Shown here: piece by piece, positions 1-8,293 of the stretch | Position numbering within the stretch: the first letter of the stretch is position 1 | How the letters are laid out: every line of letters begins with the position of its first letter | Source: Aquitalea aquatica | GTDB lineage: Bacteria > Pseudomonadota > Gammaproteobacteria > Burkholderiales > Chromobacteriaceae | Assembly (NCBI RefSeq): GCF_013911085.1 | Contig: NZ_JACERN010000001.1 | Span: 1-64,000, forward strand | Reading direction: 5' to 3' | DNA: 64,000 nt | Translations under genes and position numbers: made by a program | The notes under the pieces: generated by a model | Seen by the model: the letters and a program-made list of their open reading frames with translations, nothing else | Databases searched by the model: none | What the model was told of the DNA's origin: nothing

Positions 1-106
1 ATAGCGAGGTGGTCCCACGCCTTCCCATCCCGAACAGGACCGTGAAACGCCTTAGCGCCGATGATAGTGTGGCATTCGCCATGTGAAAGTAGGACACCGC
101 CAGACT
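1..106 (+). rRNA. rrf: 5S ribosomal RNA, 5'-truncated by window edge
   Basis: The first 102 bases are identical to positions 213-314 of the complete 5S gene just downstream, including the conserved bacterial 5S core (cccgaacaggaccgtgaaa). The first dozen or so bases lie outside the window. The 3' end reads gccagac where the second copy has gccaaac, so the terminal helix probably differs by compensatory changes. It is presumably the 3' gene of an rRNA operon lying to the left. Confidence 0.95.
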
Positions 107-116
107 CCCCATTAGA

Positions 117-147
117 AGCCCAGCTCATCCGAGCTGGGCTTTGATTT
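117..147 (+). terminator. Intrinsic terminator after first 5S
   Basis: A perfect 10-bp stem (agcccagctc / gagctgggct) closes a 4-nt loop and is followed by a short T-rich stretch (ttgattt). It lies 10 nt after the first 5S gene, between the two 5S copies. Confidence 0.8.
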
Positions 148-200
148 AGCTGTTTTCCTGACTGTTGAGTCATTCCGGCAGGAAAGCAGATGACAGCTTG

Positions 201-318
201 TGTTTGGTGGCCATAGCGAGGTGGTCCCACGCCTTCCCATCCCGAACAGGACCGTGAAACGCCTTAGCGCCGATGATAGTGTGGCATTCGCCATGTGAAA
301 GTAGGACACCGCCAAACT
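201..318 (+). rRNA. rrf: 5S ribosomal RNA, second tandem copy
   Basis: A complete 5S gene of about 117 nt, identical to the first copy over 102 nt. The terminal helix can be drawn between gtttgg at 202-207 and ccaaac at 312-317, which fixes the approximate ends. It lies about 95 bp behind the first copy and the upstream terminator separates the two, so it is either expressed by readthrough or from a local promoter. Some bacteria carry an extra 5S gene at the end of one rRNA operon. Confidence 0.95.
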
Positions 319-342
319 TCCCATTCGCCAGCATGCTGGCTA

Positions 343-375
343 GCAAAAAGCCCGGACTTGTTCCGGGCTTTTTGC
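343..375 (+). terminator. Intrinsic terminator after second 5S
   Basis: A long stem (gcaaaaagcccgga / tccgggctttttgc) with a 5-nt loop and a run of Ts inside the 3' arm. It ends the rRNA operon and could also act for the converging gene at 393-893. Confidence 0.88.
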
Positions 376-392
376 ATTCTGATCTCATCAAA

Positions 393-893
393 TCAACGCA
401 TGTCGGTCACCAGTGCCAGCAGTTGGTCTATTTCATTTTCATTGAATACCTGCAAGTCATGTTGTTGCAGCAACGCTGCGGTTACACCCTGGCCGTGCTG
501 CAACTGCTGACTGAAGCTCCCATCGTAGATGTCGTGATTGCCACAGGACGGGCTATTGGCTTTAAGCAATGCCAACTGGCAACCATATTGCTTGGCCAGC
601 TGCAGAGTGAGCTCGGCACCAGCCTTGAATGGCTGGCTGACATCTTCGCCACTGGCCGTAACCACCCAGGCCTGGCCGAGCAGCACCTGCCGGCCATCGC
701 CATGGATGATTTCAGCGGCTGGGCGTGGTACAGGCAGTCCGCCAGCGCATTCGGGGCAGACGGGCAGTAGCTGGTAATGTGCCGCCAGTTGTGTCAGGCA
801 TGCGGCATCCTGGCTCTTTGACTGGCCATCGTAGCGCACAGGCTGTCCCAGCAGGCAGGCGCTGATCAGCAATGGTGGTTTGTGATGGCTCAC
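393..893 (-). CDS. DUF523 family protein
   Basis: A 166-residue protein that reads as a DUF523 (YbbK-type) protein: N-terminal LLISACLLGQPVRYDG followed by a conserved cysteine-containing PVCPEC motif and SPSCG near the middle. These invariant cysteines suggest metal or Fe-S binding, but the family's biochemical role is not established. The GTG start at 893 is chosen because translation upstream of it runs through the preceding gene and the family begins at this point. The start overlaps the stop codon of the MocR-type gene (GTGA), so the two are probably translationally coupled. Function beyond the family name is unknown. Confidence 0.85.
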   Translation of the reverse strand: MSHHKPPLLISACLLGQPVRYDGQSKSQDAACLTQLAAHYQLLPVCPECAGGLPVPRPAAEIIHGDGRQVLLGQAWVVTASGEDVSQPFKAGAELTLQLAKQYGCQLALLKANSPSCGNHDIYDGSFSQQLQHGQGVTAALLQQHDLQVFNENEIDQLLALVTDMR

Positions 894-2344
894 AGCATGG
901 GCTCCAGCAATTGTGCCAGTCGCAGGGCAGACTGGCGGATCATGGTTTCTTCCACGCCAGCATAACCCAGCACCAGCCCTTGTTGCTGTGCTTGTTCCAG
1001 GTAATGGCCGGATAGCGGACGTAGCCACAGCTGTTCCTGGGCGGCATGATTGCTCAGTTGCTGGTCGTCGACATGGGTTGGCAGCCGGGCCACCAGATGC
1101 ATGCCGGCCTGGCCTGCGGATAAGGGAAGGGCCGTGCCCAGGGCATGGTCCAGTGTATGGCGCAGCAGTTGTTGGCGTATGCGGTACAGCTCGCGCATGC
1201 GGCGGATGTGTCGGGCAAAGTACCCCTGTTCGATAAAGTCGGCCAGCGCCGCTTGCTGGGCATAGCTGCCTTCGCGGTAGAGGCGGGCATAGGCTGCACG
1301 AAAACTGTCAATCAAGGCGGGTGGGATGACTAGATAGCCTAGCCGTAATGCCGGAAACATCACCTTGCTGAAGGTGCCGACATAGATGACCCGCTCGCTG
1401 CTGGCCAAGCCCTGCAAGGAGGCGATGGGCTGAGCATCATAGCGGAATTCGCTGTCGTAATCGTCCTCGATGATCCAGCTATTGCAGGTTTCGGCCAACT
1501 GCAGCAGCTCCAAGCGCCGTTGCAGCGACATTACCACGCCACTGGGATATTGGTGGGAAGGGGTGATGTAGATCAGCCGTGGCGTGCTGCCGGCAGGTGC
1601 TGCAGCCGGATTCAGGCCTTCGTCGTCTACAGCTACGGGAGTGAGCTGCAGCCCGGCAGCTTGCAGTGCTGCCTGGGCGCCAACATAGCCCGGGTCCTCT
1701 ATCCAGGCGCAGTCGCCGGCATCGCTCAACAACCTGGCGGTAAGCTCCAGTGCCTGCTGGGCGCCTTGCACGATGAGGATCTGCTCGGGCTGGCAGCGCA
1801 CCGAGCGCGACAGCTGCAGATAGTCGCATACCGCTTGCCTGAGTTCTGGCAGGCCGCCTTGTTGCTGATAATGCCACCAGTGAGCAGGAGCCTGTTTGCT
1901 GCGAACTTGCTGCAGTCGCTGCCAGGTGTGATGCGGGAACTGCTGTAATTCCGGCAGGCCAGGCGCAAAAGCACCAGTCAGCCCGGTGGGCAAGCGGCAC
2001 TGCGCGGTCAGTTGCTGCCCACGCTGTGACAGGCCGGCATGTGGCATGGTTAGTGGCGTATGGGCGCTTTGCTGGGCAAACACCCCGCTGACAAAAGTGC
2101 CGGCTCCCTGCTTGCTGTGCAGATAGCCTTCTGCCAATAACTGGTCGTAGGCGGCCAGCACGGTATTGCGGCCGACTTGCAGCGCCTGCGCCAGGGCGCG
2201 GCTGGCGGGCAGGGCGGTGCCGCCTTTCAGTTGCTGACTGCGTATGGCTTCGCGTAGCAGACGGTATAACTGCTGCCCCAGTGTGGCCTGCCCGTCGCGC
2301 AGCAAGCAACGCTGCAGGTGTTCGATAATCCAGTCGGTTTGCAC
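890..2344 (-). CDS. MocR-type (GntR/aminotransferase) transcriptional regulator
   Basis: Encodes about 484 residues: an N-terminal GntR winged helix (LREAIRSQQLKGGTALPASR...ALQVGRNTVLAAYDQLLAEGY) joined to a fold-type I aminotransferase-like domain (QGAQQALELTARLL, EDDYDSEFRY, and the PLP-lysine region GTFSKVMFPALRLGYLV). MocR regulators use PLP as a cofactor or sensor to control vitamin B6, GABA or related genes. The GTG at 2344 is the most plausible start; it gives the usual family length, and further upstream the frame runs into the divergent rhodanese gene. It is followed by DUF523 with a GTGA overlap. The target is unknown; PdxR-like or GabR-like roles are both possible. Confidence 0.85.
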   Translation of the reverse strand: MQTDWIIEHLQRCLLRDGQATLGQQLYRLLREAIRSQQLKGGTALPASRALAQALQVGRNTVLAAYDQLLAEGYLHSKQGAGTFVSGVFAQQSAHTPLTMPHAGLSQRGQQLTAQCRLPTGLTGAFAPGLPELQQFPHHTWQRLQQVRSKQAPAHWWHYQQQGGLPELRQAVCDYLQLSRSVRCQPEQILIVQGAQQALELTARLLSDAGDCAWIEDPGYVGAQAALQAAGLQLTPVAVDDEGLNPAAAPAGSTPRLIYITPSHQYPSGVVMSLQRRLELLQLAETCNSWIIEDDYDSEFRYDAQPIASLQGLASSERVIYVGTFSKVMFPALRLGYLVIPPALIDSFRAAYARLYREGSYAQQAALADFIEQGYFARHIRRMRELYRIRQQLLRHTLDHALGTALPLSAGQAGMHLVARLPTHVDDQQLSNHAAQEQLWLRPLSGHYLEQAQQQGLVLGYAGVEETMIRQSALRLAQLLEPML

Positions 2345-2351
2345 GATGGTG

Positions 2352-2383
2352 AGTGGTTCCTGCTTGAGGGTAGTAAGTGGTTC
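2352..2383. promoter_or_regulatory. Direct-repeat operator candidate for the MocR regulator
   Basis: The octamer AGTGGTTC occurs at 2352-2359 and again at 2376-2383, 24 bp apart, in the divergent region between the MocR gene and the rhodanese gene. MocR regulators typically bind direct repeats, and AGTGG cores are known for PdxR-type operators. The assignment here is inference; the first repeat lies just upstream of the regulator's own start codon. Confidence 0.5.
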
Positions 2384-2446
2384 TTTTAGAGGAATCAATT
2401 TGCCCGTAATCTGCTGATATTGCAATGCATGCACAAGGAGAGGCTG

Positions 2447-2836
2447 ATGACACAGCTGGAGTTCTATCAGGCCAAGCTGGCCTATGAAATCGATGCCGCT
2501 GATGTAAAGGCTGCACTGGATGCCGGGGAGAAGCTGATCCTGATCGATACCCGTGCTACCAGTGCATTTGAGCGGGAAACCATTCCTGGTGCATTGTCGC
2601 TGCCGCACCGGACCATGTCGGTAGAAACTACTGCAGCTCTGCCGCATGATGCCTTGCTGGTGCCGTTTTGTGATGGCATCGGCTGTAATGGCTCAACCAA
2701 TGGGGCGATCAAGCTGTTGCAGCTGGGGTTTAGGGTAAAAGAGCTGCAGGGTGGGCTGGATTGGTGGAAGCGTGATGGCTACGCCACCGTTGGCAGCCAT
2801 GCGGTGGCGGCCTCTTCCATTCACTGTGCCTGTTAG
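2447..2836 (+). CDS. Single-domain rhodanese (sulfurtransferase-like) protein
   Basis: Encodes 129 residues forming one rhodanese domain: LILIDTRATSAFERETIPGALSLPH is the characteristic N-terminal CH2A-like motif, and FCDGIGCNGSTNGA is the active-site loop carrying the candidate catalytic cysteine. The ATG at 2447 has a strong Shine-Dalgarno (aaggaga) and defines a typical single-domain length. The gene is divergent from the MocR regulator and lies 8 bp upstream of the GNAT gene, so it may be controlled by the MocR protein. The sulfur donor and acceptor cannot be predicted. Confidence 0.85.
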   Translation: MTQLEFYQAKLAYEIDAADVKAALDAGEKLILIDTRATSAFERETIPGALSLPHRTMSVETTAALPHDALLVPFCDGIGCNGSTNGAIKLLQLGFRVKELQGGLDWWKRDGYATVGSHAVAASSIHCAC

Positions 2837-2844
2837 GAGTGCTT

Positions 2845-3600
2845 ATGTCTGATGCTTTTATCGCGCAGCGCCTGGCTGCTGGCGAGGTCAATGCCCTGGG
2901 CCAATTGCATGGCCTGCCGTTGCCCGCGTGGCAGCCCTGTCCGCAGCCGCAGCCCGTGGTGTTGCAAGGACAATATTGCCAGCTGGAGCCCTTGTCGGTG
3001 GCCCGCCATGGTGAGGCGCTCTACGCAGCGATGCAGCGAGATGTCGCGGGCGCAAACTGGAGCTATCTGCCCTATGGCCCGTTTGGTGATCTGGCAAGCT
3101 ATCAGCAATGGCTGAGCAGCAAGGAAGGTCTGGCTGATCCGCAGTTTTACGCCATCGTGGACGCGGGGTCGGGGCAGGCTGTTGGCCTGGCGAGCTATTT
3201 GCGCATCGACCCGGCCAATGGGGTGATCGAAGTGGGCCATCTTAATTTCTCGCCCTTGCTGCAACGCACGCCAGCGGCGACCGAAGCCATGTATCTGCTG
3301 ATGCGCCATGCCTTCGAGCTGGGCTACCGGCGCTATGAGTGGAAGTGCAATGCCCTCAACCTGCCTTCACGCCGCGCGGCCGAGCGCTTGGGTTTTCTGT
3401 TTGAAGGCTTGTTCCGGCAGGCGATGATCAGCAAGGGGCGTAACCGCGATACCGCCTGGTATTCGATACTCGATGGCGAGTGGCCGATGGTGCGCCAGAA
3501 GCTGGAGCAATGGCTGTCCAGCGACAATTTCGATGCAGCCGGACAGCAGCGCCAGGCTTTGGCCGCGATGATGACAAGCTGGAGACAAGCGCAGCAATAA
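2845..3600 (+). CDS. GNAT-family N-acetyltransferase (RimJ/RimL-like)
   Basis: Encodes 251 residues. The core (LEPLSVARHGEALYAAM, then GLASYLRIDPANGVIEVGHLNFSP, RYEWKCNALNLPSRRAAERLGF and FEGLFRQAMISKGRNRDTAWYSIL) matches RimJ/RimL-type GNAT acetyltransferases, which transfer acetyl from acetyl-CoA to an amine, often a protein N-terminus. About 40 residues precede the domain. The start at 2845 follows a taggag ribosome-binding site; an in-frame GTG two codons upstream is less well placed. It forms a two-gene unit with the rhodanese gene. The substrate is unknown. Confidence 0.85.
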   Translation: MSDAFIAQRLAAGEVNALGQLHGLPLPAWQPCPQPQPVVLQGQYCQLEPLSVARHGEALYAAMQRDVAGANWSYLPYGPFGDLASYQQWLSSKEGLADPQFYAIVDAGSGQAVGLASYLRIDPANGVIEVGHLNFSPLLQRTPAATEAMYLLMRHAFELGYRRYEWKCNALNLPSRRAAERLGFLFEGLFRQAMISKGRNRDTAWYSILDGEWPMVRQKLEQWLSSDNFDAAGQQRQALAAMMTSWRQAQQ

Positions 3601-3619
3601 GCCTAATTGCGGCATTTGG

Positions 3620-3647
3620 GCCTCCCGAGGTTTCACCTCGGGTAGGC
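3620..3647 (+). terminator. Hairpin after GNAT gene (weak terminator candidate)
   Basis: The arms cccgagg and cctcggg (3624-3642) are extended by gcct/aggc with a one-base bulge. There is no T tract directly behind it, so termination would be weak or Rho-dependent. Confidence 0.3.
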
Positions 3648-3692
3648 TGGCGGGTACAATGGGATGTTTTTGCTGATTTTTCTGGTTGACTG

Positions 3693-5132
3693 ATGACACC
3701 TCATCCCCGCAATGCCCATATCAAGGGCGAGCCGCAACTGCCCAATCGCTTCATTTTTGGCGACGCCGTGGACGAGTCCGGTCTGGAAGCGACCGAGTAT
3801 CTGGTGCATACCGCTGCCCCGGCCTTTGTCTGCCGACTGGTTGGCAATGACTTCACCGACTTTGCCGGTCGTGATGAAGAGGAGTTCGCCAGCGCGCTGT
3901 TATTCGACGTGGCTGGCAACCGCAGCGTTTACGTATGCAACCGCGGCTTGCGCCTGTTTGATTTCACCTTCACTGGCGAGGCCCCGACAGCGGCCCGTTT
4001 GCAGGCCATCTGTGACGAAGCCATTGCCTGCTATCAGCGCTTGCATGAGGCCTATGCCGAACGTGAAGTCGGGCCCAAGGCCAGGGAAATGCGCCAGGGG
4101 CCAACCGAACCCTTGCCGCCAGCCGAGCGTAGCCGCGCCATCCGCACCTTGCGGGAGGCGGCGCGTGCCGCCGCGCAAGACCCGATTCATCGCGCCGGTT
4201 TTGCCGCCCAGGTACAGCAGGCGTTGATGGGCGGTGACCAGGCGGTATTCACCGAAGCCCAGCTATCCCTGCTAGGTGAGCCAGCGGCGCGTGCCTTGCT
4301 GGTGAATAGTGCACGTGATGCCATCGCCTTTCCTGAGGTAGTGCGGGCGGATGGCTCGGTGATGTCTTTCGAATTGTGGGCCTTGCCGTTTGCCTTTTCC
4401 CGGGCACAGGGTGGGGTGTGGTGGCACTTCCCTCTCTTGGAACGGCTGGAAACCCCGCTGGCTGATGCGCTGGATGTGCCGGAAAAAGCCATTCTGTGGA
4501 TTTCTCCCACGCTGTTTACCGTGGACATGTTGAATGAGCGAGCCTGCCAAAACCTGATGCATCTGGCCGGTGTGATGGATGCCGGTTGTGATTTTGCGCC
4601 GCTTGATCCAGACTCCTCCCGCGCCACTTACGAGGCGGCGCGCAAGACGCAGGAGCCGCAACTGGTGATTTCCTGGCTGCCTTTCCTGGTGGAGCGTGGT
4701 GCCTTGCCGGTGGAACAGGCGCGGCAATTGTCGCGCAAGGCGCTGGATGCAGTAATGCCGCTGGTGCAACAGGCCATCGGGGCCGAGATGGAATATGGCG
4801 AGGCCGAGCTGTTTGCGCCGCTGCCGTGGTGGGAGTCCTTGCAGGCGGGCGTACGCGCCTGGAACCGCAAGCGGCTGGGACTGACCGTGGCCCTGATTGC
4901 GACCCGGGTTGGCGGGCTGCAAGACCTGGAAGCCGTGGCCGAATATCAGCCGGAAATGCAGGGTTATGAGGTGGGCCTCAAGCTGCGTGGCAGCGAGGAA
5001 CTGCTGGCGCGCTCGCCCTGGCTGATGGTGCCGGACGTGGCGCCGGACAAGGATGCCACCTGGCAGGACTTGTGCGATTGCCTGCGCGAAGCTGACATTC
5101 CACTCTCGGAAACCATCGTCAAGCTGCACTGA
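3693..5132 (+). CDS. Conserved hypothetical protein, 479 aa
   Basis: A 479-residue soluble protein without a signal peptide or obvious membrane segment. I do not recognise the family. The N-terminal part has an aromatic and cysteine-containing stretch (YLVHTAAPAFVCRLVG, VYVCNRGLRLFDFTF), the centre is a charged helical linker (about residues 125-170), and the C-terminal half is rich in Leu, Ala and Trp (WISPTLFTVDMLNERACQNLMHLAG). Codon use and GC content match its neighbours, and the frame is intact. The ATG at 3693 has only a poor Shine-Dalgarno. The gene stands alone between a hairpin and a strong bidirectional terminator, so it is probably monocistronic. No function can be assigned. Confidence 0.75.
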   Translation: MTPHPRNAHIKGEPQLPNRFIFGDAVDESGLEATEYLVHTAAPAFVCRLVGNDFTDFAGRDEEEFASALLFDVAGNRSVYVCNRGLRLFDFTFTGEAPTAARLQAICDEAIACYQRLHEAYAEREVGPKAREMRQGPTEPLPPAERSRAIRTLREAARAAAQDPIHRAGFAAQVQQALMGGDQAVFTEAQLSLLGEPAARALLVNSARDAIAFPEVVRADGSVMSFELWALPFAFSRAQGGVWWHFPLLERLETPLADALDVPEKAILWISPTLFTVDMLNERACQNLMHLAGVMDAGCDFAPLDPDSSRATYEAARKTQEPQLVISWLPFLVERGALPVEQARQLSRKALDAVMPLVQQAIGAEMEYGEAELFAPLPWWESLQAGVRAWNRKRLGLTVALIATRVGGLQDLEAVAEYQPEMQGYEVGLKLRGSEELLARSPWLMVPDVAPDKDATWQDLCDCLREADIPLSETIVKLH

Positions 5133-5152
5133 GTTGCCGCTGGTGCAATAAG

Positions 5153-5180
5153 AAAAAAGGCCGCAAACGCGGCCTTTTTT
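5153..5180. terminator. Bidirectional intrinsic terminator
   Basis: A stem with arms aaaaaaggccgc and gcggcctttttt closes an aaac loop. Flanking A and T runs let it work in both directions, serving the convergent 3693-5132 gene and gabD. Confidence 0.9.
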
Positions 5181-5203
5181 GTTGGTGGCTGGACTTGCCT
5201 GAC

Positions 5204-6664
5204 TTACTTGTCCAGGCCGCCCAGCAGTACGTATTTGATTTCCAGATAGTCTTCAATACCGTACTTGCTGCCTTCGCGGCCGAGGCCGGATTGCTTTACG
5301 CCACCGAAGGGTGCCGCTTCATTGGACAGGATGCCGCTGTTGACGGCGACCATGCCGTACTCCAGGCCTTCCGATACGCGGAAGATACGACCCACATCGC
5401 GGGCATAGAAGTAGCTGGCCAGACCGAATTCGGTGTCGTTGGCCATCTGGATGGCTTCTTCTTCGGTGCTGAAGCGGAACAGCGGTGCCAGCGGGCCGAA
5501 GGTTTCTTCCTTGGCCACTTTCATCGCCGGCGTCACGCCGGTAATCACGGTGGGTTCGAAGAAGCTGTGACCCAGAGCGTGGCGCTTGCCACCGGCTACC
5601 AGCTTGCCGCCTTTGGCCAGCGCGTCGGCAATGTGCTCTTCCACCTTGGCTACGGCATTGGTGTCGATCATCGGACCTTGGGTAACGCCGTTTTCCAGAC
5701 CATTGCCCACGTTCAGCTTGGCTACTGCAGCCGCAAATTTTTCGGCAAAGGCATCATAGACGCCATCCTGTACCAGCAGGCGGTTGGCGCAGACGCAGGT
5801 CTGGCCGGCATTGCGGTACTTGGAGATCATGGCGCCTTCAACTGCAGCATCCAGATCGGCATCGTCAAACACGATGAACGGCGCGTTGCCGCCCAGTTCC
5901 ATCGATACTTTCTTGACGGTATCTGCACACTGGGCGATCAGCTTGCGACCCACTTCGGTGGAGCCGGTAAAGGAGAATTTCTTCACGGTGTCGCTGCCAG
6001 TCAGCACGCTGCCGATTTCGCTGGAGCCACCGGTCAGTACCGAGAACACGCCTGCCGGGATGCCGGCACGTTCGGCCAGCACGGCAATGGCCAGGGCCGA
6101 CAGCGGGGTCTGGCTGGCTGGGCGTACCACCATCGGGCAACCAGCCGCCAGTGCCGGAGCAGCCTTGCGGGTGATCATGGCGTTGGGGAAGTTCCACGGG
6201 GTGATGGCGGCGGTCACGCCGATCGGCTCTTTGGTTACCAGAATGCGGCGGTCCGCAGCCGGTGCCGGGATGGTGTCGCCGTACAGGCGCTTGGCTTCTT
6301 CGGCATACCATTCGATATAGGAAGCACCATAGGCGATTTCGCCCTTGGCTTCGGCCAGCGGCTTGCCCTGTTCGCAGGTCAGGATCACAGCCAGGTCGTC
6401 CTGGTTGGCCATCATCAGGTCAAACCAGCGGCGCAGAATGGTGGCACGTTCCTTGGCGGATTTCTTTTTCCAGCTCTTGAAGGCTTCGGCAGCACCAGCT
6501 ACAGCGCGTTCGGCTTCGGCCTTGCCCATTTTCGGTACGCTGGCAATCACTTCACCAGTGGCCGGGTTGGTGACCGGGATGGTTTCGCCATTGTCGGCAT
6601 CCAGCCATTGGCCGTTGATATAGCACTGCTGCTTGAGCAGGGAAGGATCTTTCAGGTTCAGCAT
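5204..6664 (-). CDS. gabD: Succinate-semialdehyde dehydrogenase (NADP+)
   Basis: A 486-residue cytosolic aldehyde dehydrogenase that oxidises succinate semialdehyde to succinate in GABA catabolism. Visible signatures are TPWNFP (155-160), FTGSTEVG (233-240), MELGG with the general base Glu257, and GQTCVCANR with the catalytic Cys291. The length matches E. coli GabD (482). The position usually occupied by the cofactor-binding Lys (KPASQTP) is Arg181 here (RPASQTP), a conservative change. It lies 91 bp downstream of gabT on the same strand and is very likely co-transcribed with it, giving the full GABA shunt to succinate. Confidence 0.95.
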   Translation of the reverse strand: MLNLKDPSLLKQQCYINGQWLDADNGETIPVTNPATGEVIASVPKMGKAEAERAVAGAAEAFKSWKKKSAKERATILRRWFDLMMANQDDLAVILTCEQGKPLAEAKGEIAYGASYIEWYAEEAKRLYGDTIPAPAADRRILVTKEPIGVTAAITPWNFPNAMITRKAAPALAAGCPMVVRPASQTPLSALAIAVLAERAGIPAGVFSVLTGGSSEIGSVLTGSDTVKKFSFTGSTEVGRKLIAQCADTVKKVSMELGGNAPFIVFDDADLDAAVEGAMISKYRNAGQTCVCANRLLVQDGVYDAFAEKFAAAVAKLNVGNGLENGVTQGPMIDTNAVAKVEEHIADALAKGGKLVAGGKRHALGHSFFEPTVITGVTPAMKVAKEETFGPLAPLFRFSTEEEAIQMANDTEFGLASYFYARDVGRIFRVSEGLEYGMVAVNSGILSNEAAPFGGVKQSGLGREGSKYGIEDYLEIKYVLLGGLDK

Positions 6665-6755
6665 GTCTCTCTCCAGAAGGTGGGCGGAGGATATTGTTTG
6701 TGCAGACGGCCAACCCCGCTGCCGGGATTGGCCGTTGCCATCAGCCGTTAAGCGA

Positions 6756-8021
6756 TCAGGCCTTCAGGGCGGCTTCCAGCTTGGTCAGCGCTTCAGCGAA
6801 GATTTCATCTTCGATGGTCAGCGGGAACAGGAAGCGCACCACGTTGTAGTACACGCCGCAAGTCAGCAGGATCAGGCCGGATTCCAGTGCCTTGGTCTGT
6901 ACCTTCTTGGTGAATTCGGCATCCGGCTCGTGGGTGCCCGGCTTGTTGAATTCGACGGCCACCATCGCGCCCAGACCACGTACGTCGGTGATCTGCGGGA
7001 TGTCTTTCTTCAGGCTGTGCAGCTTTTCTTTCAGCAGCTCACCCAGCTTGTTGGAGCGTTCCAGTAGCTTTTCTTCCTGAATCACGTCGATGACGGCGCT
7101 GGCAGCGGCCAGACCCAGCGGGCTACCCGCGTAAGTGCCACCCAGGCCGCCCGGTGCCGGTGCGTCCATCAGTTCGGCCTTGCCGACCAGGGCTGCCAGC
7201 GGGAAACCGCCAGCCAGCGACTTGGCCATGGTGGTCAGGTCCGGGGTTACATCGTAGTGTTCCATGGCAAACAGCTTGCCGGTACGGGCAAAGCCGGCTT
7301 GCACTTCGTCGGCAATCATCACGATACCGTTGTCGTCACACAGCTTGCGGATGGCACGTACCCATTCGGCCGGAGCGGAGTAGAAACCACCTTCGCCTTG
7401 TACCGGTTCGAAGATGATGGCGGCAACGCGCTTGGCTTCGATATCAAACTTGAACAGTTTTTCGATGCTGGCCAGCGAATCTTCCACCGATACGCCGTGC
7501 AGGGCATTCGGGTAGGCAGCGTGGTAGATCTCACCAACAAACGGACCAAAGCCGATTTTGTAGGGGGCTACCTTGCCGGTCAGCGCCATGCCCAGCATGG
7601 TGCGGCCGTGGAAGGCACCACCAAATGCGATCACACCCGGGCGGCCGGTGGCTGCGCGAGCTACCTTGATGGCGTTCTCGACGGCTTCGGCACCGGTGCT
7701 GAAAAAGGCGGTTTTCTTGGCAAAGTTGCCCGGGGTCAGCTTGTTCAGCTTTTCGGCCACGTCAACATAGGATTCGTAGGGAACAACCTGGTAGCAGGTG
7801 TGGCTGAACTTGTTCAGTTGCTCGGCAACGGCAGCCTGTACCTTGGGGTGAAGGTGGCCGGTGTTCAGTACGCCGATACCGCCAGCAAAGTCGATGTAAC
7901 GGTTGCCTTCGACATCCCATACTTCGGCGTTCTTGGCCTTGTCGGCAAAGAAAGTACACATTACACCCACGCCGCGCGGGGTAGCCTCGGCCTTGCGTTG
8001 CATCAGATCCTTGTTGCTCAT
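6756..8021 (-). CDS. gabT: 4-aminobutyrate aminotransferase
   Basis: A 421-residue class III PLP aminotransferase that converts GABA and 2-oxoglutarate to succinate semialdehyde and glutamate. Diagnostic features: [24 protein letters not shown] (phosphate-binding region), [31 protein letters not shown] with Asp238, and [12 protein letters not shown] with the PLP-binding Lys267. Length and motifs fit E. coli GabT (426). It is the first gene of a gabT-gabD operon. No regulator gene is adjacent, but the upstream region carries an imperfect tandem repeat (8180-8219) that could be an operator. Confidence 0.95.
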   Translation of the reverse strand: MSNKDLMQRKAEATPRGVGVMCTFFADKAKNAEVWDVEGNRYIDFAGGIGVLNTGHLHPKVQAAVAEQLNKFSHTCYQVVPYESYVDVAEKLNKLTPGNFAKKTAFFSTGAEAVENAIKVARAATGRPGVIAFGGAFHGRTMLGMALTGKVAPYKIGFGPFVGEIYHAAYPNALHGVSVEDSLASIEKLFKFDIEAKRVAAIIFEPVQGEGGFYSAPAEWVRAIRKLCDDNGIVMIADEVQAGFARTGKLFAMEHYDVTPDLTTMAKSLAGGFPLAALVGKAELMDAPAPGGLGGTYAGSPLGLAAASAVIDVIQEEKLLERSNKLGELLKEKLHSLKKDIPQITDVRGLGAMVAVEFNKPGTHEPDAEFTKKVQTKALESGLILLTCGVYYNVVRFLFPLTIEDEIFAEALTKLEAALKA

Positions 8022-8170
8022 TCCATCTCTCCTAAGATTGGGGTGCCTGGCGGCGATGTCCTGGACGGAAGGGCTGGTTGGGTGGCAGCACTTTCGGTGC
8101 TTTTTTGCCGGGTCAACCAGCTGCCGGTGCGATAATTCGGCGGCTTCCAGAGTCGTTTGATTCTAATCAG

Positions 8171-8219
8171 GTGTTTAGCAAAAAGCTACACTTGCTACAA
8201 AAAGTTAAACACTTGTTGC
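8171..8219. promoter_or_regulatory. Imperfect tandem repeat upstream of gabT (operator candidate)
   Basis: Two adjacent units, aaaaagctacacttgctac (8180-8198) and aaaaagttaaacacttgttg plus one base (8199-8219), share AAAAAG and CACTTG cores. In addition, gtgttta at 8171-8177 is an inverted match to taaacac in the second unit. This dense repeat structure, 150-200 bp upstream of gabT, suggests a regulator binding region. The regulator is unknown. Confidence 0.45.
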
Positions 8220-8235
8220 AAGACCAGCACACCAT

Positions 8236-8270
8236 GAAAAATGGAGCCGCTGTGCGAACAGTAGCTCCAT
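8236..8270 (-). terminator. Intrinsic terminator of the efflux operon
   Basis: A stem with arms atggagc and gctccat encloses an inner ctgt/acag helix. On the minus strand it is followed by a short T run (from gaaaa at 8236-8240). It lies 24 bp beyond the stop of the TolC-family gene. Confidence 0.75.
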
Positions 8271-8293
8271 TTGATCAAAAGCAACAAATTTTC

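Noticed and set aside
326-339. Palindrome gccagcatgctggc next to the second 5S gene
   Set aside because: It is short, has no T tract and is immediately followed by the true terminator; no operator role is supported.
5195-6751. A 518-codon plus-strand frame opposite gabD
   Set aside because: gabD has all catalytic motifs; the opposite frame has none and would start inside the terminator region.
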